NCBI RefSeq assembly: GCF_023555385.1
Contig: NZ_JAJSED010000001.1
Location: 806,001-870,000 of the forward strand
From: Guyparkeria hydrothermalis
GTDB lineage: Bacteria > Pseudomonadota > Gammaproteobacteria > Halothiobacillales > Halothiobacillaceae
Length of the DNA stretch: 64,000 nt
Direction of reading: 5' to 3'
This document shows positions 36,707 through 46,161 of the stretch, piece after piece (within the stretch, counting starts at the first letter, position 1; the number at the start of each line of letters is the position of its first letter). A program made the translations under genes and the position numbers. The notes beneath the pieces were generated by a model, which was not told where the DNA came from, made no database searches, and saw only the letters and a list, made by a program, of their open reading frames with translations.

Positions 36707-38469
36707 TGAATCTGAGTCTCACCCTGACTTTCCTCGGCGGCGTCGGGCTTTTCCTGCTGGGCATGCGGCTGATGACCGACGGTCTCAAGGTGGCAGCCGG
36801 TGATGCGTTGCGCGAGATACTCGCGCGCGGCACGGCCACCACGCCCCGCGGCATCCTTTCGGGCATTGCGATCACCGCCGTGGTGCAGTCCTCCTCGGCC
36901 GTCATCTTCGCCACGGTGGGGTTCGTCAACGCCGGGCTGCTGACGCTGTTCCAGGCGATCGGGGTGATCATCGGCAGCAACATCGGCACCACCGCGACCT
37001 CGTGGCTGGTCGCGCTGGTCGGCTTCAAGGTCGACCTGCAGGCCCTCGCCCTGCCGGCGGTGGCCATCGGCATGCTGTTGCGCGTCACCGGCCAAGGCAA
37101 ACGTCGCGCCTATCTCGGCGACGCGCTAACCGGGTTCGGCATCTTCTTTCTCGGCCTGGACGTGCTCAAGACGGCCTTCGGTGATTTCGGAGAAAGCTTC
37201 GATCTCGCCGAGCACACCGGCAACGGCATCCTCAGTCTGCTGATGTTCGTCGCCATCGGCGTGGTGATGACGGTGGTGATGAATTCATCCAGTGCCTCGC
37301 TCGCCCTCACCCTGACCGCCGCCGGCACCGGCCTGATCCCGGTGACCGCGGGTGCCGCCATGGTGATCGGCGCCAACGTCGGCACCACCTCGACCGCCCT
37401 GTTCGCGGTGATCGACGCCACCTCCTCGGCAAAGCGCGCGGCAGTGGCCCACGTGCTATTCAACGTCGTCGTCGGCGTGGTCGCCTTCGCCGGCTTGCCG
37501 GTGCTGCTGTGGCTGGTCGCCCACGCGGCCGAGCTGCTGCGCCTGGAGCCCGGCCCGGCGACCTCGCTGGCCATCTTCCACACCACTACCAAGCTCCTCG
37601 GGATGGCGATCTTCTGGCCGCTGACGCACCGGCTCGTGGGCCTGCTCGAGACCCGATTCCGCACTGCCGAGGAGGACGAGGGCCGCCCCCGCCACCTCGA
37701 CCGGCACATCGCCTCGACGCCCGACCTTGCACTCGATGCGCTCGACATGGAACTCCGACGCATCGGCGAGATCGCCCGCCGGGGCGCCCGAGACGTGATC
37801 AGCATGGAAGGGTCCGCGGCGATCGACCGGCTGCATCGGGACCGCGAGATTGTCGACCGACTGATACTGGCCACCGCCGAGTTCAGCAATCGCGCCCAGT
37901 ACGGCGAGATCCCGGCCTCGATCGCCGAGGGCTTCCCGCTGGCTATGCGCATCAGCCGCTACTACGGCGACATCGTCGAGCACGTCGAGGAGATCGCGAA
38001 AATCGAGGCGACCGTGACCACGCCGTCCGACCCGAGCCTGCGCGAGGCGCTCACCGAATTCCGCCGCGAGACCGCCCGCTTCCTGTCACTCGCCGACCCG
38101 GACGTCGAGGGCTTCGGCATGAAACCGCTCAAGCGGGCGATCAAGGACTTCGCCGACGACTACCAGGCCGTCAAGGCACTGTTGCTGCGAGCCGGCGCCG
38201 ACGACCGTCTGCCAGTGCGCCAGATGGTCGCCCGCCTCGACGAGTTGAGCCACGTCCGCCGAATCGTCGATCAGGCCTACAAGGCGGCCAAGTACACCCG
38301 AAAACTACGCAAGCAGATCCACCAGCCGGGCACGGAAGTGGCTATCGAGGGCGAAGAGACATACCGCGACGATGCCGTGCTGCGCATGACGGATGCCCAT
38401 ACCCCGGGTAACCGGGAAGACGAATCGAACGACGAGGCGGAGGACAACGGCCGGCGCACGGATTCGTAA
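36706..38469 (+). CDS. Na/Pi cotransporter with C-terminal PhoU-like domain
   Basis: A 587-residue protein of the NptA/YjbB (PNaS) family. The two inverted repeats carry the transport motifs ITAVVQSSSAVIFATVGF and TVVMNSSSASLALTLTA, each with GxNIGTT-type partners (GSNIGTTATS and GANVGTTSTA). About ten membrane helices fill residues 1-320. Residues from about 340 form helical bundles like PhoU (RRIGEIARRGARDVIS). E. coli YjbB exports phosphate. The second motif begins NSSSA rather than QSSSA. No pst or pho genes adjoin it. Confidence 0.92.
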   Translation: MNLSLTLTFLGGVGLFLLGMRLMTDGLKVAAGDALREILARGTATTPRGILSGIAITAVVQSSSAVIFATVGFVNAGLLTLFQAIGVIIGSNIGTTATSWLVALVGFKVDLQALALPAVAIGMLLRVTGQGKRRAYLGDALTGFGIFFLGLDVLKTAFGDFGESFDLAEHTGNGILSLLMFVAIGVVMTVVMNSSSASLALTLTAAGTGLIPVTAGAAMVIGANVGTTSTALFAVIDATSSAKRAAVAHVLFNVVVGVVAFAGLPVLLWLVAHAAELLRLEPGPATSLAIFHTTTKLLGMAIFWPLTHRLVGLLETRFRTAEEDEGRPRHLDRHIASTPDLALDALDMELRRIGEIARRGARDVISMEGSAAIDRLHRDREIVDRLILATAEFSNRAQYGEIPASIAEGFPLAMRISRYYGDIVEHVEEIAKIEATVTTPSDPSLREALTEFRRETARFLSLADPDVEGFGMKPLKRAIKDFADDYQAVKALLLRAGADDRLPVRQMVARLDELSHVRRIVDQAYKAAKYTRKLRKQIHQPGTEVAIEGEETYRDDAVLRMTDAHTPGNREDESNDEAEDNGRRTDS

Positions 38470-38484
38470 CCATCGTCCGTCCAC

Positions 38485-38513
38485 AAAAAAACCGCCGGGA
38501 AGCCCGGCGGTTT
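38485..38513. terminator. Bidirectional terminator between Na/Pi gene and katG
   Basis: An 11-bp perfect stem (AAACCGCCGGG / CCCGGCGGTTT) with a three-base loop sits between the convergent genes. A seven-A run on its left gives a good T tract for katG; the plus-strand T tract is short. Confidence 0.9.
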
Positions 38514-38547
38514 CTGTCGTTCGGTGTCTCGCCCTGGTCAGTTCGCG

Positions 38548-41109
<2,562 letters not shown>

Positions 41110-42558
41110 ATGCGCCTGCGTCGAAAAACGATTTTGCGGACCCTGATCGCGCTCTTCCTGCTGGCCTGGCTGCTCATGGGCGTCTTGCACGTCTACAAGC
41201 CCATGCCCGCCGGACTGGATGTCGCCACACCCTGGGTTCCGGCCGTGGACGTCACCTTCCTCTCGGATACCACCTACGTCACGAAGGACGGGGACACACG
41301 CAGCGATCAGGCGATCATCGATTCGGTGCTGACGATGATCCGTGACGCCGAGCAGCTGCTGGTGCTCGACATGTTCCTGTTCAACGATTTCGCCGGTGAA
41401 ACCGACCGGCGGCATCGTCCGCTTTCCGAGGAACTGACACAGGCCCTGGTGACGCAGCAAAATCGCCACCCGTCGATGGACGGGTTCTTCATTACGGATC
41501 CGGTGAACACGGTCTACGGCAGCCTCGCGCCGAGTCACTTCCAGCGACTGGAAGCGGCCGGTGTGCGCGTGCTGCAAACGGATCTCGCGCGTCTTCGCGA
41601 CCCGAACCCGTTGTGGTCGGGGCTCTGGCGGCTGTGCTGTCGCTGGCTGGATGCCGAACCCGGCGAAGGCTGGCTGCCCAACCCCCTGGCCGAACGACAG
41701 GCCAGCCTCGCCTCCTGGATGCGGTTGCTCAACTTCAAGGCCAACCATCGCAAGACGGTGGTCGCCGACCAGGATGACCGATGGGTGGGGCTCGTGACCT
41801 CGGCCAATCCGCACGATGCCAGCAGCCGCCACGGCAACGTCGCCCTGCGTTTCGCCGGTCCGGCCGCCCTCGACCTGCTGGCCACCGAGCGATCGGCCGC
41901 CGCCATCAGCGGCCTCGATCCGGCATTCCCGATGCCCAAGCCCCCGGCGAAGAGCTATCTCGATGCCGACGAGGGACGGCTGCGCATCCTGACCGAAGCC
42001 CGCATCCGCGAAGCCACCATCGCGATGATCGACGCCGCGAAGGCGGACGAGCGGCTGGATCTGGCGATGTTCTACCTCTCGCATCGCGGGGTGATCGAGG
42101 CCCTGAAACGTGCCGCCGACCGGGGCGTGCAGGTCCGTGCCCTGCTCGACCCCAACCACGACGCCTTCGGCCGCAAGAAGAGCGGCCTGCCCAACCGCCC
42201 GGTGGGGATGGAGCTGCATCGAGCCGGGGTCGACGTGCGCTGGTGCCTGACCACCGGTGAACAGTGCCACGCCAAGCTCCTGCTGCTGCGCCATGCCGAC
42301 GGCAGTGGCGAGGTACTGCTGGGCTCGGCCAACTTCACCCGCCGCAACCTCGACAACTTCAATATGGAGACCAACGTCGAATGGCAGGCGCCGGCCGACC
42401 ACCCAGCGCTGGCAGCGACGATCGATTACTTCACCCTGCGCTGGGGCAACGGCCACGGCGAGCGACACAGCCTGCCGTTCTCCGACTACGCCGACGACTC
42501 CTGGTGGCGGTACTGGCGTTACCGGCTGATGGAAGCGACCGGCCTCTCGACCTTCTGA
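41110..42558 (+). CDS. Membrane-anchored phospholipase D-like protein
   Basis: A 482-residue protein with an N-terminal signal anchor (LIALFLLAWLLMGVLHV). Two HKD-type catalytic motifs are present: FKANHRKTVVADQDD with GLVTSANPHD, and EQCHAKLLLL with LLGSANFTRRNLDNFN. The layout is like cardiolipin synthases and other PLD-type phosphatidyltransferases, but the protein has only one membrane helix and two long intervening segments. It may process phospholipids on the periplasmic side. The first HKD is HRK-x4-D and the second HAK-x4 without a clear Asp; the second may be weaker. Confidence 0.83.
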   Translation: MRLRRKTILRTLIALFLLAWLLMGVLHVYKPMPAGLDVATPWVPAVDVTFLSDTTYVTKDGDTRSDQAIIDSVLTMIRDAEQLLVLDMFLFNDFAGETDRRHRPLSEELTQALVTQQNRHPSMDGFFITDPVNTVYGSLAPSHFQRLEAAGVRVLQTDLARLRDPNPLWSGLWRLCCRWLDAEPGEGWLPNPLAERQASLASWMRLLNFKANHRKTVVADQDDRWVGLVTSANPHDASSRHGNVALRFAGPAALDLLATERSAAAISGLDPAFPMPKPPAKSYLDADEGRLRILTEARIREATIAMIDAAKADERLDLAMFYLSHRGVIEALKRAADRGVQVRALLDPNHDAFGRKKSGLPNRPVGMELHRAGVDVRWCLTTGEQCHAKLLLLRHADGSGEVLLGSANFTRRNLDNFNMETNVEWQAPADHPALAATIDYFTLRWGNGHGERHSLPFSDYADDSWWRYWRYRLMEATGLSTF

Positions 42559-42565
42559 TCGCGCC

Positions 42566-44569
42566 TCACAGCCCGAATGGATAGGTATCTGCCGCCCCCT
42601 CGAGCGCGCGGCTGTCCAGCGGCGTGACCGCCCGACTACGGTCGACCCAGACATACTCGTCGAACTGCCGTGGCAATTCGGCGTGGAAGTAGTGACTGAC
42701 CCGCTCGGTCTCCGGCCGGTAGATCACGCCGACGGCGCGCTCCAGCCGCTGCTCGGCCAACCCGGCACGGACCTCGGCGTCGCCGTCTTCCCCCAGCGGC
42801 AGAAGGAAACCGGCGCGGCCGGTCTCGTGGCAGAGACGCTCGTAGCTGTCGGGCAGCGATGGCCGCAGGTTCTTGACCTCCATCGGCTCGTCCCAGTTGG
42901 AGGCGGCCGCCACCGTGCCGGTATCCGTGCCGAAACCGATCGTGTAGACGGCCTCGCCGTAGCGCGCCCGGCACAGCTGGCCGATATTGAATTCGCCCCG
43001 TCGCGACATGTCGGTGGCCCGCGCATCACCGACATGCGAGTTGTGCGCCCAGATGACGCCACGACTGCCCTCGCCGTGATGGACCAGCAGCGCCTCGAGA
43101 GTCTCGAACATGTGCGTATCGCGCAGGTTCCAGGAGCTGCGCGAACCGTAGAACATCGAGCGGTAGTACTCCTCGGCATTGGCGACCAGGCGGGCGTTCT
43201 GTACGGCATCGAGAAACCGGTCGCCATCCTTCTCGGCGTAGACGCGGTGGCGCTGCTGCAGGTCGCGCAGCATCTCGACCACCGGCGCCTCGCAGCCGGC
43301 ATAACCCGGACTCAGGGCCATGCGGGCATAGGTGGCCGGGTCGGGCTCGAACGGCGTCAGGCAGCTATAGCGTTCGCGGGCGACCATCGCCGCCTCGGGG
43401 TCGACCTCGTCAAGGTAGTCGAGCACTGCCGCGATCGAGTTGTAGAGGCTGTACAGGTCCAGCCCGTGGAAGGCGACCCGATCCGACGGTGCCCGCTCGG
43501 CATTGTGCCCGCGCAACCAGTCGACGAAGCCGCGCACCTCCTCGTTGCGCCACATCCAGGTCGGAAAGCGCGCGAAGGCCGTCCATTCGGATGGCGGATA
43601 CTCGGCGTGTCGCACGTAGTGGTCGATGCGGGCGGCATCCGGCCAGTCACCCTCGATCGCGACGAAATCGAAGCCCTTCTCCTCGATCAGCGCGCGGGTG
43701 ATGCGTTGTCGGGCCCGATAGAACTCGGAGGTGCCGTGCGATGCCTCGCCGATCAGGACGAGGCGGGCATCACCGATGCGGTCCAGCAATCCGGACAGCG
43801 GCAGGTCGTCGACCGAATCGAACGGCTCCGACACCGCCACCACGCGATCGACCAGGCGCTGATCGGCCTCGGAGACGGTCCGACGGCCGAAGCCTCGCCG
43901 AGGCCTTGGTGACGACTCGGACCAGCCGGCCTCGCCGACAAGCGGCACGAAGCGGACGTCGGCAAGGTCCTCGGACTGATACTCGTCCTCACCCACCCGG
44001 GTAATGCGCATCAGTTCCTGCACACCGTCATCCGATCCGACCGGCACCACCAGACGCCCGCCGATGGCCAGCTGCCGCTTGAGCGCCTCGGGCACCGTCG
44101 GACTGCCCGCCGCCACCATGATGGCATCGAACGGAGCGGCTTCCGGCCAACCACGCGAGCCGTCACCGGTGCGCACCTCGACGTTGGTGAAACCGGTCGA
44201 TCCCAGTGCCTGCTCGGCAAGCTCCGCCAGTTCACCGATGCGTTCGATCGTGAATACCCGCCCGGCGATACAGGCGAGCACGGCGGCGGCGTAACCGGAG
44301 CCGGTCCCCACGTCGAGAACCCGCTCGCCGCCGTTCAGGTCGAGTGCCTCAACCATCATCGCCACGATGGCCGGCTGGGTGATGGTCTGGCCGGCAGCGA
44401 TCGGCAAGGCCGTGTCGTCGTAGGCGAATTCGCGCAGATCGGCCGGCACGAAAGCCTCGCGCGGCACGCGCCGCATCGCATCGAGCACCTCGGGCGAGCG
44501 CACTCCCCTGGCACGAACCTGGTAGTCCACCATCGCCTCGCGACGGCTGGTCTGGTCCCGTTCGGTCAT
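42566..44569 (-). CDS. Fusion of protein-isoaspartate methyltransferase and erythromycin-esterase-like hydrolase
   Basis: A 667-residue two-domain protein. Residues 1 to about 215 are Pcm: the SAM motif VLDVGTGSGYAAAVLA and the substrate-binding ITQPAIVAMMVEAL. Residues about 235-660 are an Ere-like domain: LIGEASHGTSEFYRAR with the catalytic His, FDFVAIEGDWPDA with Glu, and VIWAHNSHVGDAR. The linker is about 20 residues, rich in Arg and Pro. Pcm repairs isoaspartyl damage; Ere enzymes open macrolide lactones, but most housekeeping relatives have unknown substrates. The ATG at 44569 has GGAGGAAGG directly upstream. It is divergent from amt. Similar fusions are known in other bacteria; their role is unsettled. 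Confidence 0.88.
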   Translation of the reverse strand: MTERDQTSRREAMVDYQVRARGVRSPEVLDAMRRVPREAFVPADLREFAYDDTALPIAAGQTITQPAIVAMMVEALDLNGGERVLDVGTGSGYAAAVLACIAGRVFTIERIGELAELAEQALGSTGFTNVEVRTGDGSRGWPEAAPFDAIMVAAGSPTVPEALKRQLAIGGRLVVPVGSDDGVQELMRITRVGEDEYQSEDLADVRFVPLVGEAGWSESSPRPRRGFGRRTVSEADQRLVDRVVAVSEPFDSVDDLPLSGLLDRIGDARLVLIGEASHGTSEFYRARQRITRALIEEKGFDFVAIEGDWPDAARIDHYVRHAEYPPSEWTAFARFPTWMWRNEEVRGFVDWLRGHNAERAPSDRVAFHGLDLYSLYNSIAAVLDYLDEVDPEAAMVARERYSCLTPFEPDPATYARMALSPGYAGCEAPVVEMLRDLQQRHRVYAEKDGDRFLDAVQNARLVANAEEYYRSMFYGSRSSWNLRDTHMFETLEALLVHHGEGSRGVIWAHNSHVGDARATDMSRRGEFNIGQLCRARYGEAVYTIGFGTDTGTVAAASNWDEPMEVKNLRPSLPDSYERLCHETGRAGFLLPLGEDGDAEVRAGLAEQRLERAVGVIYRPETERVSHYFHAELPRQFDEYVWVDRSRAVTPLDSRALEGAADTYPFGL

Positions 44570-44669
44570 CCTTCCTCCCCCGGCAGGTATCGCCGTGGCT
44601 GAAACTCGGGCTACCACCTCCTGGCCGGAGCATAGATGCTCCACGCCCCTCCGTCGGACAATCGACCGA

Positions 44670-44686
44670 AGCACCGCTATAGTGCA
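44670..44686. promoter_or_regulatory. NtrC binding site upstream of amt
   Basis: GCAC-N7-GTGC at 44671-44685 matches the NtrC consensus core with the correct seven-base spacer. Further GCAC half-sites lie at 44690 and 44702. It lies about 75-90 bases upstream of the sigma-54 element, a normal enhancer distance. Confidence 0.7.
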
Positions 44687-44758
44687 TTTGCACGAGAGAA
44701 CGCACCATGCAAGAGCATCATCAGGCCGATTTCTGCCCCTCGATGCGGCATGCGGGCA

Positions 44759-44774
44759 TGGAACGATTCCTGCT
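44759..44774 (+). promoter_or_regulatory. Sigma-54 promoter of amt
   Basis: TGGAACG-N4-CTGCT keeps the invariant GG and GC with the exact ten-base spacing of -24/-12 promoters (consensus TGGCACG-N4-TTGCW, two mismatches). It ends 35 bases before the amt ATG. Together with the upstream NtrC site this indicates induction under nitrogen limitation. Confidence 0.7.
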
Positions 44775-44809
44775 CATGGTGCACGCAGCAATTCAGACGG
44801 GAGACTTTG

Positions 44810-46003
44810 ATGGAAACCTTTCAGGATGGTGCGAACACCTTCTTCCTGTTGATCGGCGCCGCCATGGTGCTGGCCATGCACGCGGGCTTCGCCTTTCTCG
44901 AGGTGGGCACGGTTCGCGAGAAGAACCAGGTCAACGCGCTGGTCAAGATCATCGCCGACTTCGCCGTGGCAACGATCGCCTATTTCTTCATCGGCTACTC
45001 CATCGCCTACGGGATGGACTTCTACGCCGCGGCCGCCGAACTGAACGTCGGCAACGGCTACGAGCTAGTGAAGTTCTTCTTCCTGCTGACGTTCGCCGCC
45101 GCCATCCCGGCGATCGTCTCGGGCGGCATCGCCGAGCGGGCCAAGTTCTATCCGGTGCTCGCCGCCACCTTCCTGCTGGTGGCGTTCATCTATCCGCTGT
45201 ACGAGGGAATGGTCTGGAATGGCCGCTTCGGTCTGCAGGGCTGGCTCGAGTCGACGTTCGGCGCCGGCTTCCACGACTTCGCCGGCTCGATGGTGGTGCA
45301 CGGTATGGGTGGCTGGATCGCACTGATGGCTGTTGTGCTGCTGGGCGCGCGTCGCGGCCGCTACGGCAAGCACGGGATGGCGGCCCACCCGCCGTCGAGC
45401 ATCCCGTTCCTCGCGCTGGGTGCCTGGATCCTCACCGTCGGCTGGTTCGGCTTCAACGTGATGTCCGCCCAGTCGGTCGAGGCCGTCTCGGGCCTGGTCG
45501 CGCTCAACTCGCTGATGGCGATGGTCGGCGGGGTGCTCGCCGCGCTGTTCGTCGGCCGCAATGACCCGGGCTTCGTTCACAACGGCCCGCTGGCCGGCCT
45601 GGTCGCCATCTGCGCGGGCTCGGACATCGTGCACCCGCTCGGTGCGCTCGCCATCGGCGCGGTCGGCGGCGCCCTGTTCGTGGCGACATTCATCCTCACC
45701 CAGAACCGCTGGAAGATCGACGACGTGCTCGGTGTCTGGCCGCTGCACGGCCTCTGCGGCGCCTGGGGCGCGATTGCCGCGGGCATCTTCGGTCTCGAGG
45801 CCCTCGGCGGCATGGGCGGCGTCAGCCTGCTCTCGCAGCTGGTGGGCACGCTGGTCGGCATCGGTATCGCCCTGATCGGCGGCTTCGTCATCTACTGGGT
45901 GCTCAAGCGCACCGTCGGAATCCGCCTGACCCCGGAAGAGGAGTTCGAAGGCGCGGACCTGACGATCCACCGCATCACGGCCACGCCGACCACCGGCGAC
46001 TGA
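44810..46003 (+). CDS. amtB: Ammonium transporter
   Basis: A 397-residue integral membrane channel for ammonium with about eleven helices. The pore twin histidines are in HDFAGSMVVHGMGGW and VLGVWPLHGLCGAWG. The first helix carries FFLLIGAAMVLAMHAGFAFLE. The start at 44810 follows GGGAG; a longer upstream frame to 44636 adds no membrane sequence and crosses the promoter. Mature AmtB proteins usually have a cleaved signal peptide, which is not evident here. No glnK is next to it, unlike the common glnK-amtB pair. Sigma-54 and NtrC sites upstream predict nitrogen control. Confidence 0.95.
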   Translation: METFQDGANTFFLLIGAAMVLAMHAGFAFLEVGTVREKNQVNALVKIIADFAVATIAYFFIGYSIAYGMDFYAAAAELNVGNGYELVKFFFLLTFAAAIPAIVSGGIAERAKFYPVLAATFLLVAFIYPLYEGMVWNGRFGLQGWLESTFGAGFHDFAGSMVVHGMGGWIALMAVVLLGARRGRYGKHGMAAHPPSSIPFLALGAWILTVGWFGFNVMSAQSVEAVSGLVALNSLMAMVGGVLAALFVGRNDPGFVHNGPLAGLVAICAGSDIVHPLGALAIGAVGGALFVATFILTQNRWKIDDVLGVWPLHGLCGAWGAIAAGIFGLEALGGMGGVSLLSQLVGTLVGIGIALIGGFVIYWVLKRTVGIRLTPEEEFEGADLTIHRITATPTTGD

Positions 46004-46036
46004 GTCGCCGGCCGGCCCCGGCCGCAAGCCCTGACC

Positions 46037-46064
46037 AAGCCACCGCCCATGCGGTGGCTTTTTT
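46037..46064 (+). terminator. Rho-independent terminator of amt
   Basis: A 10-bp perfect stem (AAGCCACCGC / GCGGTGGCTT), loop CCAT, runs into six T residues, 34 bases after the stop codon. Confidence 0.95.
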
Positions 46065-46113
46065 GGTTCGGCGATCGAATAAGCCTCGAGCCGCCGCCTG
46101 TCCCGGGTGCTAA

Positions 46114-46126
46114 GGTCAATTTGACC
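46114..46126. promoter_or_regulatory. Inverted repeat GGTCAA-T-TTGACC before the P-type ATPase gene
   Basis: A perfect 6-bp inverted repeat with a one-base spacer lies 36 bases upstream of the ATG. A possible extended -10, TGCTAAGGT, overlaps its left end at 46108-46116. It looks like a repressor operator; the regulator is unknown. Confidence 0.45.
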
Positions 46127-46161
46127 CCACCCTGTCGGGACGACGATAGCGAGACCGAGGG

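Noticed and set aside
42566-44569. Erythromycin resistance gene
   Set aside because: The Ere-like domain is fused to Pcm and lies in a core region without mobile elements; most such relatives are not resistance genes.
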